A DNA stretch of 64,000 nucleotides, from positions 1 through 64,000 of the forward strand of contig JAKIUC010000001.1 of NCBI GenBank assembly GCA_021647785.1, read 5' to 3'. Positions 7,480 to 16,226 of the stretch are shown piece after piece. The notes under the pieces were generated by a model. It worked only from the letters and a program-made list of their open reading frames with translations. It made no database searches and was not told where the DNA came from. The translations under genes and the position numbers were made by a program. Positions within the stretch are counted from its first letter, which is position 1; each line of letters starts with the position of its first letter. Origin of the DNA: Melioribacteraceae bacterium (GTDB lineage Bacteria; Bacteroidota; Ignavibacteria; Ignavibacteriales; Melioribacteraceae).

Positions 7480-9672
7480 ATGGATGTTAAACAAATAGCC
7501 AAGAGTAGAAGATTAAAAATTTTACTATTAATAGTTACAGTCTCGTTAATAGTTTTGATGTTTCCAAAAGGAGAATCGATTGATTCAGAAGTTCAAGTTA
7601 ATTCCATTTGGATTAAAAATGATTTGATTGCATCGCAAGCTTTTGAAATATTAAAAGACCCTCAGGATATTGAAAGAGAAAGAGTTAATGCTGCAAATAA
7701 AATTTATAAAATATTCGTAAAAGATAATAATGTTCCTCGTAAAGTACTTGAGGATATTAAACTCGGTAGTAAGGAATTAACGAATCAAATTAATTTGATA
7801 ATTTCATATCCCGATTCAAATTTTCTACTATCCAAACAAGTTCTGAAACCAAATGCATTTAATACGTTTATTAATATCCAGAATAAAACCATAGGTGATG
7901 GATTAACATTAAATCAAATCTACTCTTTCTGTACTTCTGAAATAAAAAGGATTTATAGACGTGGATATATTGATACGCCGTACACCGAAATTGAGAATGA
8001 TACTATTTCTGTTAGGGATGGTAAGTATGAGAAAAGCTATTTGAAAGAGAGGTTTTTTGATAGCACAGTTCTTTCAACATATCTCGATCAAAGAATTTAT
8101 AATCATATATCTAAGCAACAAGAGATTAAAAGTGCAATAAAAGAATTCCTTACTTTTTTTATAAAACCAAATATTCTGTATAGCCAAAGCAGTACAGAGG
8201 AAGCTAAGAAAGTTGCTGTAGATAGAGTTTCAATTAACCTTGGAATTGTTAATGAAAATGAAAGAATAGTTGCTAAACATGATAGAATTACTAATGATAC
8301 AAAAGTAAAAATTGATTCGTATAGAATTGCAAAAGGTTCAACCCTTTCTACATTTGATACAATTTTACAAAATATTGGAAAATTTTTACATATAACATTA
8401 TTGTTTGTTCCTTTTATTATCTACCTCTTTTTATTTAGAAAAAAAATATTTTATAACAATGTAAAGCTGTTGTTAATTTCGATTGTTATCCTGTTAGTTA
8501 GCTTTTCTGCATTTGTAATTTCTCAAATTGAAATTGATAGATCATTAGAATTTTTGATACTTGTTCCAGTAGCCTCAATGCTTTTAACTATTGTTTTCGA
8601 TTCGCGTATTGGGTTTTATGCAACTGTGGTTGTTGCTCTTGCTGTTGCCGGTATTAGAGGTAACGATTATATATTAGCTGTAACAAATATTGTAGCCGGC
8701 GGCTTGGCTGCTTATACGGTAAGAGATATTAAGAATAGAAATCAAATATTTCATTCCTTTCTCTATATATTATTTGGTTATGTTTTAAGCATACTTGCTT
8801 TTGGGTTGGAAAGATTTGACCCTTGGAGTATGATGCTTATCTCCTCGGCATATGCAGCTTCAAATGCTATAATTTCACCAGCATTAACATTTGGGTTAAT
8901 TATTTTTGTAGAGAAAATATTTAAAATCACTACCGAGTTAACACTATTTGAATTAACAGATTTTAACTCTCCTTTACTAAAAGGTTTAGCAAATAATGCC
9001 CCGGGTACTTTCGCACATTCAATAACTATAGGCTCAATGGTAGAAAATGCAGCACTAAAAATTGATGCAAACCCTATATTGGCAAGGGTCGGAGCGTATT
9101 ACCATGATATTGGAAAGACTATAAAACCGGAAGGTTTTATAGAAAATCAGTTAGATAATGTAAATATTCATGAAAACCTCTCACCTAAAGAGAGTCTCGA
9201 TTTGATACGTGAACATGTATTGGGCGGAATTGAATTAGCAAAAAAGCATAAATTACCAAAGGAGATAATTGATTTTATTCCGATGCACCATGGAACAATG
9301 GTTGTAAAATATTTTTGTGAAAAAGCAAAAGAACTTTATGGTGAAGATAATGTTAGTGAAAATGATTATCGCTACCCTGGTCCAAAACCAAACACAAGAG
9401 AAACTGCACTACTAATGCTTGCGGATGCTTCTGAATCTGCAGTGCGTTCAATGGATGAGCCTACACCAGAGAAGATCAAGAATTATATGAATAGTTTATT
9501 TAAAATCAGAATTGATGATGGGCAATTGGATGAAGCACCATTAACTTTTAATGATATTCATGAAATTAAAGAATCATTTTTAAGCATACTTATTAGTCAG
9601 CATCACAAGAGAATTAGGTACCCACAACAGGATGAGTTAGAAAATAAAAACGAAGATGAAACGAGCATGTAA
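7480..9672 (+). CDS. pgpH: PgpH-like 7TM-HD cyclic-di-AMP phosphodiesterase
   Basis: Protein of 730 residues with the complete PgpH architecture. It has one N-terminal membrane helix (~13-30), an extracytoplasmic 7TMR-HDED region (~40-295), a seven-helix membrane block (~305-485) and a cytosolic HD domain (~505-715). The HD residues include AHSITIGSMVENAA, YYHDIGK (H541-D542) and IPMHHGT. PgpH hydrolyses cyclic di-AMP to pApA and so controls turgor and envelope homeostasis. The acidic tail (residues ~715-730) is not conserved. No diadenylate cyclase is in the window. Confidence 0.85.
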   Translation: MDVKQIAKSRRLKILLLIVTVSLIVLMFPKGESIDSEVQVNSIWIKNDLIASQAFEILKDPQDIERERVNAANKIYKIFVKDNNVPRKVLEDIKLGSKELTNQINLIISYPDSNFLLSKQVLKPNAFNTFINIQNKTIGDGLTLNQIYSFCTSEIKRIYRRGYIDTPYTEIENDTISVRDGKYEKSYLKERFFDSTVLSTYLDQRIYNHISKQQEIKSAIKEFLTFFIKPNILYSQSSTEEAKKVAVDRVSINLGIVNENERIVAKHDRITNDTKVKIDSYRIAKGSTLSTFDTILQNIGKFLHITLLFVPFIIYLFLFRKKIFYNNVKLLLISIVILLVSFSAFVISQIEIDRSLEFLILVPVASMLLTIVFDSRIGFYATVVVALAVAGIRGNDYILAVTNIVAGGLAAYTVRDIKNRNQIFHSFLYILFGYVLSILAFGLERFDPWSMMLISSAYAASNAIISPALTFGLIIFVEKIFKITTELTLFELTDFNSPLLKGLANNAPGTFAHSITIGSMVENAALKIDANPILARVGAYYHDIGKTIKPEGFIENQLDNVNIHENLSPKESLDLIREHVLGGIELAKKHKLPKEIIDFIPMHHGTMVVKYFCEKAKELYGEDNVSENDYRYPGPKPNTRETALLMLADASESAVRSMDEPTPEKIKNYMNSLFKIRIDDGQLDEAPLTFNDIHEIKESFLSILISQHHKRIRYPQQDELENKNEDETSM

Positions 9673-9740
9673 AAGTCTTTACAAACAAAAGAATGATTAT
9701 AAGCGAGTTCCATGTGGCAAAATTATTATATTATAAACAC

Positions 9741-10646
9741 ATGAATAATTCTGAACTAAATCAGTTTCTTCAAGAATATTTAGCTTATTTAAAATTGGAG
9801 AAAAACTTATCAGAACAATCTGTTACTTCATATTCATCCGATATTAATAAGTTCCTAAATTTTATTGTTGAACAGAATATTACCGACCTCAATAATGTTA
9901 GTACAAAACTAATATCCAAGTACTTTGAACTAATGCGAGATTTGGGAATATCTTCATCAACTACATCCCGTTACCTTTCAGCAATAAAAGGGTTTTATAA
10001 ATACTTATCATCTCAAGAGTATATTCAAAAAGATCCTGTAGAGATTTTATCTTCTCGTATTTCTGGTCGGAAACTCCCCACGGTCTTATCTTTTAATGAG
10101 ATAGAGGAGATTTTGCAAGCTCCGGATACTACTACAAAATTGGGACTTAGGGATAAAGCAATGCTCGAACTCTTTTATTCATGCGGGCTGCGTGTATCGG
10201 AAGTAATCAATTTAAAATTAAGTGATTTGTATTTTACCGATGGAGTGATTCGAGTTTTGGGGAAAGGGTCAAAGCAAAGGATTATTCCGATAGGGAGTAG
10301 TGCTGTAAAGTGGATAACAGAATATGTAAAAATGCTACGTCCATTATTAGAAAAAAAAATGAAGAGTGAGAATATAATATTTTTAAACAATCGTGGAACA
10401 AAACTTTCCAGAATGGGAGTGTGGAAAATTGTTGATAAATATGTGAAAGAATCCAAAGTGGAAAAGGAATTTCATCCACATACATTTAGGCATAGCTTTG
10501 CAACTCATCTACTCGAAGGTGGGGCTGACTTACGTGCTGTACAAGAAATGCTCGGACATGCTGATATTTCCACAACTCAGATTTACACGCATATCGATAG
10601 AGAATTTGTAAAACAGATGCATCGTGATTTTCATCCGAGAGGGTAA
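9741..10646 (+). CDS. xerD: XerD/XerC-type tyrosine recombinase
   Basis: I chose the ATG at 9741 (MNNSELNQFLQEYL) over an in-frame ATG 48 bases upstream, because the extra residues do not match the family. The protein has 301 residues, normal for Xer. An N-terminal SAM-like core-binding domain (~1-95) precedes the catalytic domain. All catalytic residues are visible: R151 (CGLRVSEV), the K in LGKGSKQR, H247 and R250 (HTFRHS), H273 (LGHAD) and Y282 (TQIYTH). It resolves chromosome dimers at dif with a partner Xer. A phage or island integrase is less likely because its neighbours are housekeeping genes. Confidence 0.88.
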   Translation: MNNSELNQFLQEYLAYLKLEKNLSEQSVTSYSSDINKFLNFIVEQNITDLNNVSTKLISKYFELMRDLGISSSTTSRYLSAIKGFYKYLSSQEYIQKDPVEILSSRISGRKLPTVLSFNEIEEILQAPDTTTKLGLRDKAMLELFYSCGLRVSEVINLKLSDLYFTDGVIRVLGKGSKQRIIPIGSSAVKWITEYVKMLRPLLEKKMKSENIIFLNNRGTKLSRMGVWKIVDKYVKESKVEKEFHPHTFRHSFATHLLEGGADLRAVQEMLGHADISTTQIYTHIDREFVKQMHRDFHPRG

Positions 10647-10656
10647 GAGAAAAATC

Positions 10657-10825
10657 GTCATTCGTTCCACGTCATTTGTGGTCATTAAAAAGAGAAGAAG
10701 TCATTTGTTCCACGTCATTTGTGGTCATTAAAAGGGAAAGAGTCATTTGCACCGCGTCATTTGTGGTCATTAAAAGGGAAAGAGTCATTTGCACCGCGTC
10801 ATTTGTAGTCATTAAAAGAGAAATG
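10657..10825 (+). repeat. Four-copy ~42-bp tandem repeat
   Basis: Units begin at 10657, 10700, 10742 and 10784 (periods 43, 42, 42). Each unit carries GTCATTTG, CGTCATTTGTGGTCATTAAAA and a purine tail such as GGGAAAGA. Within a unit the core GTCATT occurs three times, so the repeat has an internal sub-period. Copies 2-4 are nearly identical and copy 1 is the most diverged, as expected for recent slippage or recombination. It fills the space between xerD and the convergent gene at 10835. It can be read as a short open frame in one frame, but that is a consequence of the repeat. Confidence 0.85.
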
Positions 10826-10834
10826 AATAGTAGT

Positions 10835-11878
10835 TTACTTATCTTTTGTCATAGATGAAATATATTCTGCAGCACGCATACCTGCATTTCCATCTAATGC
10901 TAAATACATTATTTTGTTTGCTTTTTTTCGCTCAATCTCTTTTCCCCTTGGATTATCAAGGCTTTCCGCAATAGCTGTCTCTATTTCATCAAACTTATCA
11001 ATTTGAATTGAAACGTTTTTAATCATCTTTCTAACCTCAGTAATAGTACGTTTCGATTCAGGTACTCGGAAAGTAATTATTGGTTTATTTAATGCACAGG
11101 CTTCGCCAATTAGTGAATTGTAATCCCCAACAAAAACATCAGCAATCATTAGATATGTTGTTACATCAAATTTATTTAAGAAGAATATATTCTCAATTGT
11201 TTTTAATTTTTCAATCTTTCTTTTCTCTGTCCAAGTATGAACTGTAACAAGTACATTGTATTTTTCTGCTAACTCTCCAACTCTGTCAATCCATCTATCA
11301 AGTGCCGATAGTCCATCAACATTCCATGTTGAAGTAAAAATAATTGTTTTCTTATTCTTATCCAGGGTCAATTCATCTTTAACTTTGTTTAGATAATTTT
11401 CATTGTAAGTACCATTAAAAGCAGCATCCAATTTTGGGTATCCAATTGCCTTTGTAGTTGTAATGCCAAGGGCTTTAGCGGTTTTAACCTGCTCTTCACT
11501 GCTAACAAAATATCTGTCAAAACGATTATAATTTTCCGGTGAAGTCCATCTTTTAAATTGATAAAGTCCATGGTCAAACCCAATTTTAACAATTTGATTA
11601 ACAGGAAATTTATAAGGGGCATGTCTTGCCATAATTACAGCTTTTGGAAAAGTTGGCATTCGCAAATACTTAATTTTATTTTTTGTTAGATAGTCTCGGG
11701 TTTTTTTATTCTTTGCAATAATTTCAATTTCTGGTAGATGTTTTTTAATCGGAATAAACATCTCGTAATCCAGTGGGTCTGCACAGTAAAAAACCAATCC
11801 CTTTGTTTTGCCGAAAAACCTTGCAAGATGCCAACCCAGTTTGTATGGATATTTATATATATAATATGCTGGAGTCAT
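10835..11878 (-). CDS. CDP-glycerol glycerophosphotransferase-like (TagB/TagF family)
   Basis: Protein of 347 residues. The C-terminal half (~165-330) has the family layout: KKTIIFTSTWN, VLVTVHTWTEKRKIE, IFFLNKFDVTTYLMIADVFVGDYNSLIGEACALNKPIITFR. The D-x-N-S-L-I-x-E-x-x-x-x-x-K-P-I motif is the nucleotide-binding signature of Glyphos_transf enzymes. A HGLYQFKRW stretch near 125 resembles the catalytic H-G-x-x region. It would transfer glycerol phosphate from CDP-glycerol to a membrane or surface glycan. The CDP-glycerol-making TagD-like enzyme at 17569 gives the pathway context. The start is followed closely by TPAYYIYKYPYKLG, possibly an amphipathic membrane-binding helix. Confidence 0.8.
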   Translation of the reverse strand: MTPAYYIYKYPYKLGWHLARFFGKTKGLVFYCADPLDYEMFIPIKKHLPEIEIIAKNKKTRDYLTKNKIKYLRMPTFPKAVIMARHAPYKFPVNQIVKIGFDHGLYQFKRWTSPENYNRFDRYFVSSEEQVKTAKALGITTTKAIGYPKLDAAFNGTYNENYLNKVKDELTLDKNKKTIIFTSTWNVDGLSALDRWIDRVGELAEKYNVLVTVHTWTEKRKIEKLKTIENIFFLNKFDVTTYLMIADVFVGDYNSLIGEACALNKPIITFRVPESKRTITEVRKMIKNVSIQIDKFDEIETAIAESLDNPRGKEIERKKANKIMYLALDGNAGMRAAEYISSMTKDK

Positions 11879-11954
11879 AAATTATTCTTAGCCAATTATT
11901 AAATACAGGATTTGATAATTTATACAAATTACCATCCTTATATATTAAATCTTT

Positions 11955-13001
11955 TTAAATCAAACTTTTTATATTGGTTGATAATGTTGAATTTGCAGTA
12001 AGGTTATATTTTTTACGAATTGCATTTGAAAATATTCCATCTGTAGAATTGGATAAAGCCAATAGAATTCTCCGTTGATTGTTATTTAACTGGTCGTATA
12101 TATTTTGAAAAATAACAGATTGGCTATTTATTATCTTCTCCATCCACGCTTCTTTGAAATTTTTACTGTTTTCGTTTTTGCCATTTCTTAGTTCGTCAAA
12201 TACTACGGATGCAAAATATTGTGTAAAATGTGGATGGCAGTTTGAATAATTTAATATATCATCAATTGTTTTTGTAGCAATGGTTAAGTTTTGCTTCGCA
12301 AATTTGTTTTTAATAAATGTAAATAACTCCTTTCTTGCTATCGATTTTATATCCATTTTTAAGGCATATTCGTAAAAAGGAGAATTTATATTACTAAAAA
12401 TGTTTTCCATTAAAGATTGTTTGCTTCCAAGAAAAACGTACGAAACATTTTTTTGATTTTGGAAAACAGAACGCATCCAATTAATTAGGAACTTATCTAT
12501 TCGTACGATTTCTTGGAATTCATCGAACGCTATACATATTTTTATGTTACGCTCTTTTGCTATCTTTTGTGGTAAGTTTAAGACTTCCTCAATATCAATT
12601 TGCTCTACAATCTCTTTGTTTCCAAATGATATTGAGGGATTTGCATTTACATCAAAATTGAGTTGAGGTTGCAGCCTTAACAAATATCTCCCAAGTTGTT
12701 TGCTTATTTTCTTTACATCCTCTTTCCAATTAAACAACTCCTTTGCAATTGTGTTTGAATATTTTCTACTGAAATCATCAAGAGATTGCACATTGTATAG
12801 ATCAAAATAGATAGTTTTAATATTGTTAGACTTTTTGTTAAACACTTGTTTTATCAGCGAAGATTTACCGTACCTACGGGGTGCAAATAACCAGATAGAA
12901 TAACCATTTGCAATATTCTGTAATAGATATTTTATCTCTTCTTTTCTATTACAGAAATTAGTTTTATCGGCTATTTTTCCAAAGACAAATGGATTTTTCA
13001 T
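11955..13001 (-). CDS. ATPase_2-type STAND-like AAA ATPase
   Basis: Protein of 348 residues of the 'archaeal ATPase' (ATPase_2) family. MKNPFVFGKI is followed by NRKEEIKYLLQ, Walker A APRRYGKSS near 40-48, Walker B KICIAFDEFQEI near 155-165, then SRQ-type sensor FLGSKQSLMENIF. The C-terminus (~300-348) is a winged-helix-like region. Such proteins are often single, mobile, autoregulated genes of unknown role. It interrupts a glycan cluster and is preceded by its own palindromic upstream region (see 13008-13057). The function is unknown; a signalling or defence NTPase is an inference. Confidence 0.8.
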   Translation of the reverse strand: MKNPFVFGKIADKTNFCNRKEEIKYLLQNIANGYSIWLFAPRRYGKSSLIKQVFNKKSNNIKTIYFDLYNVQSLDDFSRKYSNTIAKELFNWKEDVKKISKQLGRYLLRLQPQLNFDVNANPSISFGNKEIVEQIDIEEVLNLPQKIAKERNIKICIAFDEFQEIVRIDKFLINWMRSVFQNQKNVSYVFLGSKQSLMENIFSNINSPFYEYALKMDIKSIARKELFTFIKNKFAKQNLTIATKTIDDILNYSNCHPHFTQYFASVVFDELRNGKNENSKNFKEAWMEKIINSQSVIFQNIYDQLNNNQRRILLALSNSTDGIFSNAIRKKYNLTANSTLSTNIKSLI

Positions 13002-13007
13002 AATTCT

Positions 13008-13057
13008 ATATCGTATTTATGCGTGTCGTAATATTACGTGTCGTAAATATACGATAT
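13008..13057 (-). promoter_or_regulatory. Operator-like palindrome with direct repeats upstream of the ATPase gene
   Basis: Outer arms ATATCGTAT (13008-13016) and ATACGATAT (13049-13057) form a perfect 9-bp inverted repeat. Between them are two direct copies of CGTGTCGTAA (13022-13031 and 13037-13046), 15 bases apart. The block lies 6 bases upstream of the ATPase start and 31 bases downstream of where the divergent/adjacent glycosyltransferase ends. Placement against a start codon suggests binding of a regulator, possibly the ATPase itself. That role is inference. Confidence 0.55.
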
Positions 13058-13087
13058 AAATAATATGCTTGCAAATTTAAACTAAAT

Positions 13088-14098
13088 CTAATAATTAAAT
13101 TTATCTAATACTTTTCCCAACACTTCTTTTGGATAAACCTTTTTCATACACTCATGATGTTTTAAGTAACAACTCTTACCACCATGGCTTCCGCAAGGAC
13201 GGCACTCCATTTCTCTTTCAAAAACAAAATCGTTTTCACGGAACGGATAGTAACCAATTGACTGCACTGTTGGACCAAAGAATGCGAACACATCTGTCTC
13301 AACAGCATTTGCAATGTGAAGTGCCCCGCTATCGTTGCAAATCATTAAATCACATTTTGAAATTACAGCAGCTGATTCCAAAAGTGAAAGCTCGCCAGCA
13401 AGATTAATTCCATTTTTATTTGGAAGTACTTCGTTGCAAATTCCTCTTTCATCTTTACTCCCAATAAGAACTACTCCAAAATTATTATCAACCAACCGAT
13501 TTGAAAGAGTCTTGTAATATTCGGTTTGCCATTTTTTTGTGTTCCAGACAGAGCCAGGGGCTATTGCTATCAATTTTTTTGAGTTATCCTTTATTTCTTT
13601 AAGTAATGTTTCGGTTTTCTCAAACATCGCATCAGTTGGGAATAACTCTGTCTGATTGGAAAATTCATTTGCGGATAGAACTGAAAGTAACGATAAATTT
13701 TTCTTTGTTTTATGAATTCCATCAGGATGCGGAACTTTATGAGTTAAATGTTTTGATGCACTCCATCTATCAAATCCAATACGTACTGGTATCTTTGCAA
13801 GTTTAAGCAAAAGTGCCGTTGTTATTGAGCTGTGTGGAGTTATTGCAATATCGTATTGTTTCTTTTTTAATAATTGTAATGTTTTTATAAACGAAACTAT
13901 TTTGTTTTTTCGTTTATCGAAGATTATTATTTCATTTATGTTTGGGTTGTTTTCCAACACTCCGGAAGTTTGAGGAATTACCATTACATCAACCAAAGCA
14001 TTTGGGTACAATTCTTTTACGGCTTTTATTAATGGAGTAATAATAATTACAGCTCCAAGAAAGGCGGTTTGAACTATTAGTATTTTAGTTGGTGTCAA
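13088..14098 (-). CDS. waaF: Glycosyltransferase family 9 (heptosyltransferase-like)
   Basis: Protein of 336 residues with both Rossmann halves of GT9. N-terminal KILIVQTAFLGAVIIITPLIKAVKELYP is the acceptor-side signature. C-terminal IAIAPGSVWNTKKWQTEYY (near 180-200), CNDSGALHIANAVETDVFAFFGPT (near 253-275) and a late ECRPCGSHG-KSCYLKHHECMK are typical of ADP-heptose:LPS heptosyltransferases (RfaF/WaaF). Expected role: addition of a heptose to LPS inner core. It is transcribed away from the methyltransferase at 14432. Other GT9 members use different donors, so the sugar is not certain. Confidence 0.82.
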   Translation of the reverse strand: MTPTKILIVQTAFLGAVIIITPLIKAVKELYPNALVDVMVIPQTSGVLENNPNINEIIIFDKRKNKIVSFIKTLQLLKKKQYDIAITPHSSITTALLLKLAKIPVRIGFDRWSASKHLTHKVPHPDGIHKTKKNLSLLSVLSANEFSNQTELFPTDAMFEKTETLLKEIKDNSKKLIAIAPGSVWNTKKWQTEYYKTLSNRLVDNNFGVVLIGSKDERGICNEVLPNKNGINLAGELSLLESAAVISKCDLMICNDSGALHIANAVETDVFAFFGPTVQSIGYYPFRENDFVFEREMECRPCGSHGGKSCYLKHHECMKKVYPKEVLGKVLDKFNY

Positions 14099-14431
14099 TT
14101 GGTGAATCCACTTGTTTTTATTGTATAATTTGTTGCAAAGATAAATAATCTATTTATTAAGGGTGAATAGTTTCTTTTAATCTTTGAACAAAGTTCTCTA
14201 TTATCAAAGTTATTGTACTATTTCAATATCAATTCTGAAATTAAGTATTTGAAATGCTGATGCGAAATCGTATTTTAAGCATTATTTTTATTCCCAAAGT
14301 ATTTTTCATGTTAACAAGATTTATAAGTGTTGAAAGTAAAAATATTTGCGAAAAAATATTTTTCAAAAACACTTTAGAAAATTATTAAACAATAACGAAT
14401 TAAAATTTTTTGCTATTTATGGAGTTGTATA
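14099..14431. other. Gene-free divergent spacer
   Basis: Spacer of 333 bases between the divergently transcribed GT9 gene (minus) and methyltransferase (plus). It must hold both promoters. It is very AT-rich, with an imperfect palindrome AAAATATTT...AAATATTTTT near 14340-14362. There is no coding potential, tRNA or clear terminator. A Shine-Dalgarno GGAG is visible at 14421-14424 for the downstream TTG start. Confidence 0.5.
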
Positions 14432-15106
14432 TTGCCTAATAAAAATCATAAAACAAATTTCCAAGCTGCTAAAGAGTACGTAAAATTTGGGCTAAAAACT
14501 CAAGCAAATGGGAAAATTGAATCACCGTGTGGACCTGGAAGTTCACTAACAGCAGCAAACCAAACAATAAGATTTATTAATAGAATACTCAAAAAATATA
14601 AAGTTGAATCAATTCTGGATTTGGGTTGTGGAGATTGGAATTGGATGCAGCATGTTCAACTTAATTATAGGACAGGCAGATTGTTTAGTAAGGGGTTAAT
14701 TCATCAAGTCAATTATTTTGGATGGGATGCATCGGAAGAACTGATTAAAACAAATAAAGAAAAACATGGTAACGCTAATGTGAGATTTGAAGAAAAGGAT
14801 ATTGTTACCGAGGAATATCCGAATGTTGATTTGGTAATTTGCCGGGATGTTCTTTTTCACCTTGATATTGAATTGGGGGAAAAGGTTGTTAAAAAAATAT
14901 TAAATTCTGGTGCAAAGTATTTTTTGAGTACTAGTTTTCCCAAAACAAAGCAAAATGGTAGCATCAAGAAGTATAATTATATTGATAATTGGGGATACTA
15001 TCCAATTAACTTGGATATAGCACCATTCAGTTTAGCACCATTTAAAACTAAAAGCCTCTATGAGAAATCTCAAAATAGGTATATGTTTTTGTATGATTTG
15101 AAGTGA
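14432..15106 (+). CDS. Class I SAM-dependent methyltransferase
   Basis: Protein of 224 residues starting at TTG, 7 bases after GGAG; the nearby ATG at 14419 is in a frame that stops after six codons. Motif I is SILDLGCGDWNWMQHV near 65-80, the acidic post-I segment is NYFGWDASEELIKTNKE, and motif IV is VDLVICRDVLFHL near 132-145. The fold is complete. Within the surface-glycan cluster it probably methylates a sugar or a transferred group, but no target is predictable. It is the first gene of the plus-strand glycan run. Confidence 0.78.
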   Translation: MPNKNHKTNFQAAKEYVKFGLKTQANGKIESPCGPGSSLTAANQTIRFINRILKKYKVESILDLGCGDWNWMQHVQLNYRTGRLFSKGLIHQVNYFGWDASEELIKTNKEKHGNANVRFEEKDIVTEEYPNVDLVICRDVLFHLDIELGEKVVKKILNSGAKYFLSTSFPKTKQNGSIKKYNYIDNWGYYPINLDIAPFSLAPFKTKSLYEKSQNRYMFLYDLK

Positions 15107-15113
15107 TCTATTT

Positions 15114-15236
15114 ATGAGTCCACTATAAAAAGGTAACAAACGGTTAAAACCGTTAAAGAATAGTCTGTTTGTAGTTTCTATTCCCACGTTTGAAAACGCA
15201 GGTTAATGAAAAAAGACCTTTTTAGAATGGACTCAT
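15114..15236. repeat. MITE-like element with ~20-bp terminal inverted repeats
   Basis: Left end ATGAGTCCA then CTATAAAAAGGT (15114 on); right end ACCTTTTTAGAA then TGGACTCAT (to 15236). The ends are inverted repeats with few mismatches. Inside is AACGGTTAAAACCGTT, a perfect palindrome, and CGTTTGAAAACG, a second one. At 123 bases it carries no gene. It lies between two glycan genes on the same strand. Both flanks are T-rich, so a target duplication cannot be called. Confidence 0.6.
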
Positions 15237-15358
15237 TTATAAATCATAATTAGGGTTTAACAGTTTGGATAATTGTAGTTTTTATATTCAAAGTCTTCAA
15301 AAAGTAATATGATATGGTTTGAATTTAATAATTGAAAATTATAAAGAGAAATAGTTTA

Positions 15359-16105
15359 ATGTATAAAAAAGTGATTTGGATGTATTGGGAGAATAAGAAA
15401 GGTTCAAAAAAACCACCCTATTTAGACTTATGTTTAGAAACAATAAAGTGTCATAAGGGTTCATTTGAGATAAAACTTTTAAATGAAAAAACTATCAATG
15501 AATATATTGACGTACCACCAATAGTTAATAGGCTTGAACATTTAGCTCATAAAGCTGATTATATTAGGTTTATGTTACTTTATAAGTATGGTGGAATATG
15601 GTTAGATAGTGATATTATATTAATGAGAAATATTGATGATGCAGTTATAACGCAACTTACAGAGTATGATTACGTGGGTTACGGAATTGAGTATGGTAAA
15701 CCATCAATTAATTTTATGGCAACAAGAAAAAATTGCAGATTACTAGGAGACCAATTAGAAAAAGCTGACGCGGTGTTGAAAAAAAGAGCATTAAAATATT
15801 TCTACAGAAGGAAAATAAAAATAGAGTGGACAGCGATTGGGTATGATATAATGTGGCCGATGTCTTCAAAATATAAATATTTTCATCATGAGTTTAATAT
15901 GTTTGCACCAACTCTTTGGTCAGACCATGAGGAATTTAAAAAGGAAGATGTTGAAATAGAGAAGTATTTATCGCATAACCCATTTGCTACAATGCTTTTC
16001 AACAAGATGATGGTAGATTCATACAGAGATATGGATGCAAAAACTATTTTGAATGGTAATACGTTGTTGTCAAAATTATTTCAAAAAGCCTTAAAAAAAT
16101 GTTGA
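15359..16105 (+). CDS. Capsular-polysaccharide/GT32-type glycosyltransferase
   Basis: I place the start at the ATG giving MYKKVIWMYWENKKG; a TTG 27 bases upstream is in frame and possible. The 248-residue protein has the GT32/Caps_synth signature: KVIWMYWE, then HKADYIRFMLLYKYGGIWLDSDIILM (near 70-100), where D-S-D is the metal-binding DxD. No signal peptide. Such enzymes transfer a hexose to a surface glycan in the cytosol. It follows the MITE-like element and precedes the GT2-LicD fusion. Confidence 0.8.
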   Translation: MYKKVIWMYWENKKGSKKPPYLDLCLETIKCHKGSFEIKLLNEKTINEYIDVPPIVNRLEHLAHKADYIRFMLLYKYGGIWLDSDIILMRNIDDAVITQLTEYDYVGYGIEYGKPSINFMATRKNCRLLGDQLEKADAVLKKRALKYFYRRKIKIEWTAIGYDIMWPMSSKYKYFHHEFNMFAPTLWSDHEEFKKEDVEIEKYLSHNPFATMLFNKMMVDSYRDMDAKTILNGNTLLSKLFQKALKKC

Positions 16106-16226
16106 TATGAGCATTAATCGAAGGTATTAAAAAAATCTCACTAAAGTTTAATTCTTCATCTTTAGTAAATAAAACAAGCTATTGTTATATTTATACTTTA
16201 CAATATTGAAGAAACTGTAAACAATT

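Noticed and set aside
9741-10646. XerD-like recombinase as a phage or island integrase
   Set aside because: It is in an operon-like run with housekeeping genes, has standard Xer length, and no tRNA or attachment site is adjacent.
10657-10825. CRISPR-like array from repeated units
   Set aside because: The units abut each other with no unique spacers and are nearly identical over their whole length, so this is a simple tandem repeat. No cas genes are near.
10676-10858. 60-residue open frame across the tandem repeat
   Set aside because: Its sequence only reflects the 42-bp unit (repeating VICTASFVVIKRER-type segments) and it lies at the convergent end of the next gene.
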